From Modicisalibacter xianhensis (GTDB taxonomy: Bacteria; Pseudomonadota; Gammaproteobacteria; Pseudomonadales; Halomonadaceae): a DNA stretch of 64,000 nucleotides. The stretch is from assembly GCF_900113605.1 (NCBI RefSeq), contig NZ_FOPY01000009.1:62001-126000 (forward strand). Direction: 5' to 3'. The notes beneath the pieces are model-generated. The model did no database searches and was not told the origin of the DNA. It saw only the letters and a list, made by a program, of their open reading frames with translations. Position numbers and translations under genes: made by a program. Shown here piece after piece: positions 17,844 to 26,313 of this stretch. Positions within the stretch are counted from its first letter, which is position 1, and the number at the start of each line of letters is the position of its first letter.

Positions 17844-18439
17844 GTTTCACTCGCGAGGACTTCGAGTCGCTGCACGCAAGCAATGCGGACCCCTGGGGGT
17901 ACGAGAGCCGCTGGTATGAATCGCGCAAGCGTGCATTGAGCCTGGCCATGCTGGGCCGGCCGCGTTACCGCAATGCCTTCGAGCCAGGCTGTTCCATCGG
18001 TGTGCTGAGCGGGGCGCTTGCAGCTCGTTGCGACTCGCTGCTGTGCTGCGATATTAGTTCCCGGGCTGTCGAGGCGGCCCGGTGCCGCTTGGCCGATCAA
18101 CCCCATGTTCGACTGGAGTGTCGGGATATCTCGGTGGCGTGGCCCGAGTCGACGTTCGATCTGATCGTGCTCAGTGAAGTTGGCTATTACCTGGATCGTG
18201 ACTCGCTGGACCGCGTTCTCGTCAATCTGCAGCGCACATTGAGTGATGACGGAGAGCTGTTGGCCTGCCATTGGCGTCACCCGATCGAGAAAGGCAGCCT
18301 GCGGGCCGAGGACGTGCATCGGCAGATTCAGGAGCGCTTGCCGTTGACACATCTGGGGCATTACCAGGATGTCGATGCAAGGCTCGATTTATGGGCACGC
18401 GATGAGCGATCAGTGGCGCGTCGCGATGGATTGCTATAG
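17840..18439 (+). CDS. Class I SAM-dependent methyltransferase (NodS-like)
   Basis: A 199-residue Rossmann methyltransferase starting at GTG, which overlaps the deacetylase stop as GTGA. The opening FESLHASNADPWGYESRWYESRKRALSLAML and motif I FEPGCSIGVLSGALAARC (about 46-63) match the NodS/nodulation methyltransferase-like group. CCDISSRAVEAAR gives the acidic residue contacting the ribose, and FDLIVLSEVGYYL is motif IV. NodS methylates the nitrogen of a deacetylated chitooligosaccharide after NodB acts; a PIG-L deacetylase followed by this methyltransferase suggests the same logic of freeing an amine and methylating it. That is an inference. Confidence 0.88.
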   Translation: MSFTREDFESLHASNADPWGYESRWYESRKRALSLAMLGRPRYRNAFEPGCSIGVLSGALAARCDSLLCCDISSRAVEAARCRLADQPHVRLECRDISVAWPESTFDLIVLSEVGYYLDRDSLDRVLVNLQRTLSDDGELLACHWRHPIEKGSLRAEDVHRQIQERLPLTHLGHYQDVDARLDLWARDERSVARRDGLL

Positions 18440-18462
18440 CCCCGGCAAGGAAGAAGAGCGCA

Positions 18463-19125
18463 ATGATCGGTGTCGTTGTCCCAGTTCATAATGAGCAGGA
18501 TTATCTGGCTCAATGCCTTGAGTCACTGAGCCTGGCCGTTCGGCATCCTGGCCTGGTTGGTGAGCATGTCGTTGTTGTCGTTGTGCTCGACAATTGTAAC
18601 GATGCCTCGGCGGCAATCGCCGAGGCCTACCCTGTCGAGACAATCCGCACTACCTCGTGCAATGTGGGCGTCGCGCGGCACGAGGGGGCGCGTTTGCTGC
18701 TGGACCGAGGAGCCCGCTGGCTGGCATTCACCGATGCCGACACCTGTGTGCAGGAAAATTGGCTGGTGTCTCAATGCCAGGCTGGCTGCGATGCGGTGTG
18801 TGGCGACATACGGCTGATCGAGTGGGAATGCCTGCCGTCCCATTGGCGTCGGCGCTACCTGGATCACCGGCGCCTGACGGGAGAAGGGCGGCACGTTCAT
18901 GGCGCAAATCTCGGGGTAAGTGCCGATGCCTATCGCGCAGTGGGCGGCTTTCCGCCGTTGCGGGCGCACGAGGACGTCATGCTTGTTCATGCCCTCAAGG
19001 CCCGTGGCTTTCGTATCGCCTGGAACCGGACCTCCCGGGTCATGACCAGTGCCCGTCGCGAGGCGCGCGCTCCTGAAGGGCTGGGCTCGCTGCTGGCCAC
19101 GATCGCCGGCGAGGCGGCTCAGTAA
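18463..19125 (+). CDS. Family 2 glycosyltransferase
   Basis: A 220-residue GT-A fold glycosyltransferase. IGVVVPVHNEQDYLAQCLESL (2-22) is the nucleotide-binding start, and FTDADTCVQENWL contains the metal-binding DxD at Asp91-Asp93. VHGANLGVSADAYRAVGGFPPLRAHEDVMLVHAL holds the acceptor loop and the ED base motif. No transmembrane segment is evident, so it is cytosolic or loosely attached. It ends the cassette, 23 bp after the methyltransferase gene, with a GAAGAAG-type ribosome site. A strong -35 element for trpG begins 22 bp after its stop codon. Confidence 0.88.
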   Translation: MIGVVVPVHNEQDYLAQCLESLSLAVRHPGLVGEHVVVVVVLDNCNDASAAIAEAYPVETIRTTSCNVGVARHEGARLLLDRGARWLAFTDADTCVQENWLVSQCQAGCDAVCGDIRLIEWECLPSHWRRRYLDHRRLTGEGRHVHGANLGVSADAYRAVGGFPPLRAHEDVMLVHALKARGFRIAWNRTSRVMTSARREARAPEGLGSLLATIAGEAAQ

Positions 19126-19146
19126 CGGGCAGAACCGGGGCTTGCC

Positions 19147-19176
19147 TTGACAGGTCGAATCCGTGACGACACTATA
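19147..19176 (+). promoter_or_regulatory. Putative promoter of the trpGDC operon
   Basis: Consensus -35 TTGACA at 19147-19152 with a -10 region CACTATA at 19170-19176 (17- or 18-bp spacing). A start 6-8 bases downstream would fall at or next to the leader ATG at 19183, which would make the leader mRNA leaderless. Confidence 0.5.
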
Positions 19177-19182
19177 GCGGGC

Positions 19183-19230
19183 ATGCATACTTCAGCTTCT
19201 ATCCGTTCAAGCCAGTGGTGGCGCTCCTGA
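19183..19230 (+). CDS. trpL: trpGDC leader peptide MHTSASIRSSQWWRS
   Basis: A 15-codon open frame with two adjacent Trp codons (19216-19221) three codons before its stop at 19228-19230, directly followed by a complete attenuator. This is a second, separate Trp-sensing leader peptide; the first lies before trpE. No Shine-Dalgarno sequence precedes the ATG, and the predicted promoter would start transcription almost on it. Leaderless trpL transcripts are known in Sinorhizobium. Confidence 0.85.
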   Translation: MHTSASIRSSQWWRS

Positions 19231-19284
19231 GTGGGGCGGCACACGCGTGTCTTGAACGTATGCCGCCGTCAGGGCGGCATTTTT
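19222..19284 (+). terminator. Transcription attenuator of trpGDC
   Basis: The terminator stem is ATGCCGCC (19260-19267) with GGCGGCAT (19273-19280), a 5-base loop, and a run of Ts (19280-19284). The antiterminator is GGCGGCA at 19235-19241, which can pair with the same TGCCGCC. The antiterminator's left arm is itself blocked by a 1:2 stem, CGCTCC (19222-19227) with GGGGCG (19233-19238), next to the Trp codons. All three exclusive stems of a classical attenuator are present, so low charged tRNA-Trp should permit read-through into trpG. Confidence 0.85.
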
Positions 19285-19397
19285 GTGTCTGGACCCCCTG
19301 CACGGCTGGCAAGGAAGCACTGACCCACCGGCGGATTGCCGGGTGAAAAAAGCGGGGCAGTCATATGAATACCGAATCGAATCAAAGGTCTAGCGCC

Positions 19398-19988
19398 ATG
19401 TCCGTGTTGATGATCGACAATTACGACAGCTTCACCTTCAACGTCGTGCAGTATCTGGCCGAACTCGGCGCCGACGTCGAAACGCATCGCAACGATAGTC
19501 TGACTGTTGCGGACATAGAGCGCATGGCGCCGACGCATATCGTGATCTCACCGGGGCCCTGCACGCCAAACGAGGCGGGCATATCGCTGGAGGTCATTCG
19601 GCATTTTGCCGGCAAGCTACCCATCCTGGGGATCTGCCTGGGCCACCAGGCAATTGGCCAGGTCTTCGGCGGCAAGGTGGTGCGCGCTCCCCAGGTCATG
19701 CATGGCAAGACCTCACGCGTCCATCATCGGGGTGAAGGCGTGTTTGCAGGCCTTGAGGATCCTCTCGAGGTGACTCGCTATCATTCGCTGGTCGTTGACG
19801 CCGATAGCTTGCCCGAGGCACTCGAGACCACGGCATGGGTAGGCGATGACGACGTCACGCCCGGCTTGATCATGGGGCTGCGTCATCGCGAACTGGATGT
19901 CGAAGGCGTCCAGTTCCATCCCGAATCCATTCTGACGCGCCAGGGGCATCAGTTGCTGGCCAATTTTCTCGAGCGCGGCCGGTCCTGA
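19398..19988 (+). CDS. trpG: Anthranilate synthase component II (glutamine amidotransferase)
   Basis: Class I glutamine amidotransferase of 196 residues that feeds ammonia to TrpE. The catalytic nucleophile is Cys80 in [11 protein letters not shown], and the His-Glu pair lies in [25 protein letters not shown] at the start and [11 protein letters not shown] (51-61) are family motifs. The ATG at 19398 has AAGG about nine bases upstream and gives the usual [12 protein letters not shown] opening; an in-frame ATG at 19365 would add 11 residues not expected for the family. First gene of trpGDC, behind its own attenuator. It may also serve folate synthesis as PabA, which cannot be judged here. Confidence 0.96.
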   Translation: MSVLMIDNYDSFTFNVVQYLAELGADVETHRNDSLTVADIERMAPTHIVISPGPCTPNEAGISLEVIRHFAGKLPILGICLGHQAIGQVFGGKVVRAPQVMHGKTSRVHHRGEGVFAGLEDPLEVTRYHSLVVDADSLPEALETTAWVGDDDVTPGLIMGLRHRELDVEGVQFHPESILTRQGHQLLANFLERGRS

Positions 19989-20028
19989 GTGACCGGGCCG
20001 ACACGCCGCTACCCGAAGGAGACCCGAC

Positions 20029-21057
20029 ATGCAGATGCGTGAGGCGATCGACGCCGTGATGAATGGACGTCATCTGAGTTATGCCGAGACGCATGCCGTG
20101 ATGCGCCACATCATGACTGGCGAGGCGACCGATGCCCAGATCGGCGGCTTTTTGATCGGCCTGTCGATGAAGGGAGAAACGGTCGATGAAGTGGCGGCGG
20201 CGGCGCAGGTCATGCGTGAGTTGATGACGCCCGTCGAGCTCGCCTCGCTCGACAACGTGGTGGATATCGTCGGCACCGGTGGAGACGGTGCCAACCTCTT
20301 CAACGTCTCGACGGCCTCGAGCTTCGTGGTGGCGGCCTGCGATGCGCATGTCGCCAAGCATGGCAATCGCAGTGTGTCGTCCTCTTCCGGAAGCGCTGAC
20401 CTGTTCGATGTCGCGGGCATCAAGCTCGACCTGTCTCCCGTCCAGGTGGCTCGCTGCATCGACCAGGTCGGTGTCGGTTTCATGTTTGCACCCATGCATC
20501 ACAAGGCAATGCGTCATGCGATCGGGCCGCGTCGCGAGATGGGGGTACGTACGGTCTTCAATATCCTTGGCCCGCTGACCAACCCCGCCGGGGCACAGCA
20601 CCAGCTGCTGGGCGTGTACAAGCCGGAACTGGTGACACTGATGGCCGAGACCCTGCAGCGCCTGGGTAGCCGGCACGTACTGGTGGCGCATGCCGAGGAT
20701 GGCCTCGATGAAATATCACTGGCGGCGCCGACCCGTATCGCCGAATTGCGCGACGGTGAGATCACTGAATATGTCGTTACGCCGGAAGCGCTTGGTGTCG
20801 AGCGGCAGCCGCTCGAGCCGCTCAAGGTCGTGACTGCCGAAGATAGCCTGCGGTTGGTCAAGGAGGCGCTGAGGGGCGAGGGAGCGGCCGCCGATATCGT
20901 GGCCTTGAATGCCGGCGCGGCGCTCTACGCTGCCGATGTGGCAGACAGTATCAAGGAAGGGGTGGCGCTCGCCCAGGACGCCATGGCAACCGGCCTGGCG
21001 CTGGAAAAGATGAAAGAGCTGACCGACTTCAGTCGTGTATTCACGGACCAGGCATAA
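20029..21057 (+). CDS. trpD: Anthranilate phosphoribosyltransferase
   Basis: A 342-residue cytosolic enzyme joining anthranilate to PRPP, step two of tryptophan synthesis. [22 protein letters not shown] (about 81-102) is the PRPP-binding loop, and [16 protein letters not shown] (about 108-123) the family's second signature. [32 protein letters not shown] contacts anthranilate. It follows trpG by 40 bp with an AAGGAG ribosome site and precedes trpC by 23 bp, so one transcript is likely. Confidence 0.97.
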   Translation: MQMREAIDAVMNGRHLSYAETHAVMRHIMTGEATDAQIGGFLIGLSMKGETVDEVAAAAQVMRELMTPVELASLDNVVDIVGTGGDGANLFNVSTASSFVVAACDAHVAKHGNRSVSSSSGSADLFDVAGIKLDLSPVQVARCIDQVGVGFMFAPMHHKAMRHAIGPRREMGVRTVFNILGPLTNPAGAQHQLLGVYKPELVTLMAETLQRLGSRHVLVAHAEDGLDEISLAAPTRIAELRDGEITEYVVTPEALGVERQPLEPLKVVTAEDSLRLVKEALRGEGAAADIVALNAGAALYAADVADSIKEGVALAQDAMATGLALEKMKELTDFSRVFTDQA

Positions 21058-21080
21058 GCCGCTGTAACCAGGATCATTTC

Positions 21081-21887
21081 ATGAGCCCATCCGACAACCT
21101 GCCTACAATCCTGGCCCGTATTCTCGCCCGCAAGGACGAAGAAGTCGCCCAACGGCGAGCCAGTGTCTCCGAGCCGGCCCTGCTGGAGCGCGCCCGTGAG
21201 CAGAGCGCGCCGCGGGGATTTATCCATGCCCTCAATCGCACCATCAATGAAGGCGACCCCGCTGTCATTGCCGAGATCAAGAAGGCCTCACCGTCGCGTG
21301 GAGTGATTCGCGAGGACTTCCGTCCCGCCGAGATTGCCCAGGCCTACGCCGATGCCGGAGCCAGCTGCCTGTCGGTACTCACCGATGCCGACTATTTCCA
21401 GGGGCACGAGGAATACCTGATTGCTGCGCGAGAGGCCTGCGACTTGCCGGTGATTCGCAAGGACTTCATCGTTCATGGCTATCAGGTCAGCGAGGCGCGC
21501 GCCATCGGCGCCGACTGCATCCTACTGATCGTGGCCGCGCTGGACGATGCCCAGCTCAAGGACCTGCATCAGCAGGCAGGTGAACTGGGGATGGACGTGC
21601 TGGTCGAGGTGCACGATGCCCTGGAGCTAGAACGCGCCATGGCGCTGGATCTGGCGCTGGTGGGGGTCAACAATCGCGACCTGCGCAGCTTCGAGACCAG
21701 CCTGGATACCACCTTCCAGTTGCTCTCACGGATTCCCGATCACGTGACGGTAATCACAGAGTCCGGCATCAACACGCGCGGCGATGTCGAGCACATGCGT
21801 GAATACAACGTGAATGGTTTCCTGGTAGGGGAGGCCTTCATGCGCGAAGAAGACCCTGGCGCGGCGCTGCGCCGGCTGTTTTTCTAG
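21081..21887 (+). CDS. trpC: Indole-3-glycerol-phosphate synthase
   Basis: A 268-residue TIM-barrel enzyme closing the indole ring, step four of tryptophan synthesis. The catalytic Lys/Glu residues lie in [15 protein letters not shown] and in [43 protein letters not shown] and [13 protein letters not shown] complete the phosphate-binding and active-site strands. It is monofunctional, without a TrpF domain, as in pseudomonads. Last gene of trpGDC, followed by a GC-rich hairpin; trpF and trpBA are not in the window. Confidence 0.97.
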   Translation: MSPSDNLPTILARILARKDEEVAQRRASVSEPALLERAREQSAPRGFIHALNRTINEGDPAVIAEIKKASPSRGVIREDFRPAEIAQAYADAGASCLSVLTDADYFQGHEEYLIAAREACDLPVIRKDFIVHGYQVSEARAIGADCILLIVAALDDAQLKDLHQQAGELGMDVLVEVHDALELERAMALDLALVGVNNRDLRSFETSLDTTFQLLSRIPDHVTVITESGINTRGDVEHMREYNVNGFLVGEAFMREEDPGAALRRLFF

Positions 21888-21912
21888 CGTATGGCTTATT
21901 TGATGCGTTGAA

Positions 21913-21934
21913 CGGGCCGCCCTTGGGCGGCCCG
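21913..21934. terminator. Hairpin between trpC and the TonB receptor gene
   Basis: Ten-bp perfect arms CGGGCCGCCC/GGGCGGCCCG with a 2-base loop, between two convergent genes. No U-run on either side; the strength of the stem and position suggest shared termination. Confidence 0.55.
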
Positions 21935-21947
21935 AGTCGTTGCTGGT

Positions 21948-24038
21948 TCAGAAGTCCAGCTCCAGCCCAGCATAAAAGGTCCGCCCCGGCGCGGTGTCGA
22001 AGTAGCGCTCGCGAGTCGCATTGATAATTAGATTGGCGTAGTGCTCGCGGTCGAAGAGGTTGCGCACGCCCAGATAGCCCTTGAGCAGTGTGTCGCCGCC
22101 CAGCCGCCAGCCATCCCCGGCGCGCAGGTTGACCAGCCAATAGTCGTCGATCTCGACCTCATTGGCGTCGTCCGCCACCATATCGCCGACATACTGCGTC
22201 TCGAGTGTCGCGAAGCGCTCCTCGAGGCCCTGCCAGGTGAGCTGGTTGTTCCAGGTCTGCTCCGGCAGGCCGGGAATACGATTGCCGTCGTAGTTGTTTC
22301 CGTTGGCGGTATAATCATCGAATTCGTAGCGAGCCAATGTCAGCGCACTATCGATGCGCCAGGCCGGCGTGAGCTGCCAGCCCAACGAAGTTTCGATTCC
22401 TTCCTGCAGGCTCTTGCCGGCATTGCGGTAATAGCTTTTTCCGGCCTCGTTTTCGTAGGCAATTAATGAATCGCGAACGCGGGTCGAAAACATCACAATG
22501 TCGTAATTCAGTCCATTGGCGAAAGTCCCACGCAGGCCGATTTCGCGATTCCAGGCCTTCTGCGGCTCTATACCGGGATTAAAACCGTCGCCATTCGGGT
22601 TGGAAAACTCCGAAAATGTTGGAGTCTCGTAGGAAGTACCCGTAGAAAGATAGAGCTGGTGAGTGGGTAAATAACGAAAGCTCAGGCCCGCGCTGCCACT
22701 CCACTGATCGAAAGTGCGCTCGCCACTGCCATCCTCGCCGTCGCTCAGAAGCTGGTCATCGATATTGAACTTTACCCGGTCGTAGCGGGTACCCAGCGAG
22801 AGCATCCAGCGATCGGACAGATCCAGATCCCCCTGCACGAACGCGCCGATGGAGGTGGCTTTTTGCGTTTCGTCTTGGGAGCGGCGTATGTGTTCTCCGT
22901 CGATCAATACATCGTCGCTATGGCGATCATCGGCCTGCCGAGTAACGTCGACACCCGTCATGTATCGCAGGGGGAGGCCGCCCAGCTCCAGCGTTTGGTG
23001 ATACTCGGCGCTGCCGCCGTAATAATCGCGATCATAGGCGATATAGTTCTGAACATCCGTTAGCGATCGGCTGCCGCCCGCAAAAGCCAATTGCTGCTGA
23101 TAATCGCGATGTAAATAGAAGCCTTTGAGATAAAACTGGCCAGGTCCGGCAGAGAGATCCTCGTATTGCAGGCCGAACACTTGCTGATCGACTTCCTGCC
23201 CGGAGTCGATTCTTTCGGGCGAATAGTCATAGTAACCTTCGCTATCGATCGTACCGCGACGGTCCTCTCTGACCAGTTTCCGCGTCATGCCGCCCGGGTC
23301 TTCCGCATCAGGACTATCGAGCAAATTGACGATGGCAGTGATGGCGCGGTCGTGGCCCAGCTCGCGGCGCAGCTTGGCGTTGAAGAGATACTTCTCCGCC
23401 GAGCTGTGATCGCGGTAGCCTTCAATGTCGAGGGCGGAAAAGCTCACATGGTGTGACCACGAACCGTTCACGCCGCCGTTTTGCGTCGACAACTTGCGAT
23501 AGCCGTCGCTACCTACGCCAAAGCGAACACTGCTGCCTGGATCGTCCCGCCCATCCGCCGTGGTTACGCTGATCACACCGCCCGACGCGTTGCCATATTG
23601 GACCGCCGCCGGGCCACGGATGACTTCAATACGCTGAGCGCTATCTAGATCGATAGCATCAGTCTGGGCCTGACCATCCGGCAGCGTATAGGGAATTCCA
23701 TCGACCATCAGTGTTATGCCGCGTACTCCCCAAGGGGTACGCGCACCAAAGCCGCGAATGGAAATACGTTCGCCCTGGGCAAAGTTGTTGCGGTTCTGGA
23801 GGTACACACCAGGCACCATGTCCAGCGACTCGTCGAGCCGAACACGCTGCTGACCGCGCTGAATGGCCTCTTGCTCGACCACCGAGATGGCCCGAGGCGT
23901 AGCATAGAGTTCCCGTTCCAAGCGAGGGGCAGTGACTTCCAGGGTGGGGAGTGTGCTCGGCGTGGCTTCCTGGGCCTGGGCCGGTATGGGAGCCACCGAT
24001 CCCAACAGGCAAAGCGACAGCATCCTGCGTCTATTCAC
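21948..24038 (-). CDS. TonB-dependent outer membrane receptor
   Basis: A 696-residue outer-membrane active transporter. A signal peptide covers about 1-22 (AQA-QEA). The TonB box region is near LPTLEVTAPRLE. The plug domain spans about 45-150 with SVVEQEAIQRGQ, RISIRGFGARTPWGVRGITLMVDGIPYTLPDGQAQTD and RIEVIRGPAAVQYGNASGGVISVTT. The remaining residues form the 22-strand barrel, ending in the terminal aromatic motif FYAGLELDF. The plug wording resembles FecA/PcoB-type receptors for iron complexes, but the ligand cannot be deduced and no siderophore genes lie nearby. It is on the opposite strand to trpGDC. Confidence 0.93.
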   Translation of the reverse strand: MNRRRMLSLCLLGSVAPIPAQAQEATPSTLPTLEVTAPRLERELYATPRAISVVEQEAIQRGQQRVRLDESLDMVPGVYLQNRNNFAQGERISIRGFGARTPWGVRGITLMVDGIPYTLPDGQAQTDAIDLDSAQRIEVIRGPAAVQYGNASGGVISVTTADGRDDPGSSVRFGVGSDGYRKLSTQNGGVNGSWSHHVSFSALDIEGYRDHSSAEKYLFNAKLRRELGHDRAITAIVNLLDSPDAEDPGGMTRKLVREDRRGTIDSEGYYDYSPERIDSGQEVDQQVFGLQYEDLSAGPGQFYLKGFYLHRDYQQQLAFAGGSRSLTDVQNYIAYDRDYYGGSAEYHQTLELGGLPLRYMTGVDVTRQADDRHSDDVLIDGEHIRRSQDETQKATSIGAFVQGDLDLSDRWMLSLGTRYDRVKFNIDDQLLSDGEDGSGERTFDQWSGSAGLSFRYLPTHQLYLSTGTSYETPTFSEFSNPNGDGFNPGIEPQKAWNREIGLRGTFANGLNYDIVMFSTRVRDSLIAYENEAGKSYYRNAGKSLQEGIETSLGWQLTPAWRIDSALTLARYEFDDYTANGNNYDGNRIPGLPEQTWNNQLTWQGLEERFATLETQYVGDMVADDANEVEIDDYWLVNLRAGDGWRLGGDTLLKGYLGVRNLFDREHYANLIINATRERYFDTAPGRTFYAGLELDF

Positions 24039-24113
24039 ACGATTCCTCGTTTTTCGTCATTCTTTTGGCTGCCTAAGTGTTGCAGGCACACCGCAGGGCA
24101 GCAAGTCGAAGCG

Positions 24114-25922
24114 TCAGGCAAACTCCGGCGAATCGGCATGAATCAGGCTGATCAGGGTGTCGCCGGGCTTCGGGGCCAGAGGGGTTCGCGTATTAGCGAC
24201 ACGGACGCGTCCGTTGGCACTGACGCTGAACATCGGCAGCAGTCGCTGGTCATGGATGGCGCAGTAGTCTTTCAGGCCAAAGTTGTCGGTCATGCGTGCG
24301 CTGCGCAATTCGCCGCCTTGCTCAATCAACTGAGACAGCCGGGCATAGGTTGCCTCGCCATCGAACAGCACCGGCAGATGTTCCAGGGCCTGTTCTCGAT
24401 GACGGCGCGCGTTGCGGATATCTTCCTCGGCCAACAGGAAGACCTTGCCGTGACCGAGAATGTGCTCGAAGTGCAGCACGGCCAGGTTATTGAGTTCGCG
24501 ATAGGGCGACAGGGGCAGCAGGTGACCGATACCGGTGAGCTCCAGGTGCTGGGCAGCATGCTCGGAGAGCGGGTTGCCATAGTAGACCGGCAGGCCTGCC
24601 ATTCGCGCCTCCTGTACAGCGTCCCAGTTATTGTCGGCCAGGCGCACGGCGATGCCGGCTTCGGTGAGCTTCAGTGCGATGGTCCGAGCCACTGGGTTGG
24701 CGCCAATGATCAGGAAGCCCGACGCCTCCGGTTCGCTGACCTTCAGCAACCGGGCCAGCGGGCGTGACAAAAGGCTCTGCATGACGACAGTACTGATGAT
24801 GACGAGGAATACCACCGGCACCAGCATGTTAGCGCCTGGGATGCCGGCTTCCTCGAACTGGATGGCGAACAGCGAGGCAACGGCGGCGGCCACGATACCG
24901 CGGGGCGATAGCCAGGCGAGCAAGGCCTTCTCGCGCCATTCAAGCCCACTCCCCAAGGTACACAGCCAGACAGCCAAGGGCCGCGCGCCCCACAGCAGAA
25001 TGGCGAGGAAACCCCACGCCGGCCAGGAGAGCAGGGCAAGCTGTTCAGCGGTCAGGCGGGCGGCCAACAGTATGAACAGACCGGAAATCAGCAGGACCGA
25101 CAATGTCTCCTTGAACTCGATGATGTGCTGCGTGGGCACGCCACGCATGTTGGCCAGCCACACGCCCATCACCGTCACCGTGAGCAGGCCCGACTCATGG
25201 AAGAGAGTGTTGGACAGGGTAAACAGAGTCAGCACGATCATCAGCGTGCCGAAGCTGTGCAGGCGCTGTGGCAGCCAGTGATGGCGCAGAACCAGCCCCC
25301 ACAGGTAGCCGCCGAGCATGCCCAGGCCAAAACCGATGGCGGCGGTACGCGCGAACATCGACAGCGTATGAGAAAACGCCCCCTGGCCCTGGCCGAGCAC
25401 CACGAACTCGAAGACAAGGACGGCACCGATGGCACCCACGGGGTCGATCAGGATGCCTTCCCAGCGCAGGATCTGGGTCAGATGGGCACGAGCACGCAGT
25501 GTCTGGAGCAACGGCAGGACGACGGTAGGTCCAGTGACGACGAGGACGGCGCCCAGCACGCTGGCCATTTCCCAAGTGAGATCGAGTAACACATGCGCTG
25601 CCACGGTAGCGACCGAACCGGTGATCAGTGCGCCCCAGGTCACCAGGCGTCGAACCGTGCGGCCATGACCGCGCAGATCCCTGAAATCCAGGGTCAGGCT
25701 GCCTTCGAACAGGATGACTGCCACTGCCAGGGAGACCAGCGGAAACAGCAGGTCGCCCAGCAGGCGATCCGGCTCGAGCAGGCCGGTGACCGGTCCCGAC
25801 AGGATCCCCGCGACCAGCAGCGGCAGTATGGCAGGAAGGCGCAACCGCCAGGCGGCCCATTGGCAGATGAGGGCCAACAGACCGATGCCTGTCAGGGCGA
25901 TGGCCGGTGTCTGCATTGTCAC
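24114..25922 (-). CDS. Cation:proton antiporter with C-terminal TrkA-N domain
   Basis: A 602-residue inner-membrane protein of the CPA1 family. The first about 395 residues hold 12-13 hydrophobic spans, including GPTVVLPLLQTLRARAHLTQILRWEGILIDPVGAIGAVLVFE with the acidic/polar ion-site pattern and AWLSPRGIVAAAVASLFA. From about residue 400 a cytosolic Rossmann (TrkA-N/RCK) domain begins, GFLIIGANPVARTIALKLTEAGIAVRLADNN, and a TrkA-C-like tail ends it. It would exchange Na+ or K+ for protons, consistent with a halophilic lifestyle. The start could also be the ATG two codons in. The neighbours do not form an operon. Confidence 0.92.
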   Translation of the reverse strand: MTMQTPAIALTGIGLLALICQWAAWRLRLPAILPLLVAGILSGPVTGLLEPDRLLGDLLFPLVSLAVAVILFEGSLTLDFRDLRGHGRTVRRLVTWGALITGSVATVAAHVLLDLTWEMASVLGAVLVVTGPTVVLPLLQTLRARAHLTQILRWEGILIDPVGAIGAVLVFEFVVLGQGQGAFSHTLSMFARTAAIGFGLGMLGGYLWGLVLRHHWLPQRLHSFGTLMIVLTLFTLSNTLFHESGLLTVTVMGVWLANMRGVPTQHIIEFKETLSVLLISGLFILLAARLTAEQLALLSWPAWGFLAILLWGARPLAVWLCTLGSGLEWREKALLAWLSPRGIVAAAVASLFAIQFEEAGIPGANMLVPVVFLVIISTVVMQSLLSRPLARLLKVSEPEASGFLIIGANPVARTIALKLTEAGIAVRLADNNWDAVQEARMAGLPVYYGNPLSEHAAQHLELTGIGHLLPLSPYRELNNLAVLHFEHILGHGKVFLLAEEDIRNARRHREQALEHLPVLFDGEATYARLSQLIEQGGELRSARMTDNFGLKDYCAIHDQRLLPMFSVSANGRVRVANTRTPLAPKPGDTLISLIHADSPEFA

Positions 25923-26040
25923 GTTTTCCTGATCGACGCATGGGAAGAGCCGCGCAGCCTAGCGTTGGCGGCCTCGGGTTGCAATGCTGCAGGAAAAATC
26001 GATTCACCTTGGCGCGTCAGGGCGCCACGGCCAGGTGCGG

Positions 26041-26241
26041 TCAACGATGGAAGAGCCACACGAGACCGGAAATGACGGCGCTAAGCAAAATCATGGTGGT
26101 AATGGGGAAGTAGAACGCGAAATTGTCTCGCTTGATGACGATATCCCCCGGCAGATGGCCGAGAGGCAGCTTGGACAGCCAAGGCCATAGCAGCCCGATA
26201 ACCACGATGACAATTCCGATGACGATCAGCGGACGCGACAT
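26041..26241 (-). CDS. DUF2905 family small membrane protein
   Basis: A 66-residue protein with two transmembrane helices (about 4-21 and 46-63) joined by LSKLPLGHLPGDIVIKRDNFAFYFP, the conserved loop of DUF2905. Both the length and the GxLPGDI pattern match the family, whose function is not known. It stands between the antiporter and the YdiJ-type gene, all on the minus strand. Confidence 0.88.
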   Translation of the reverse strand: MSRPLIVIGIVIVVIGLLWPWLSKLPLGHLPGDIVIKRDNFAFYFPITTMILLSAVISGLVWLFHR

Positions 26242-26313
26242 GCCGACCTCCCGAAGGCGATGATGAATTGGCAGGGCCGAGACAACGAGATATAGGCGTT
26301 GTCCCGGTAGCGT

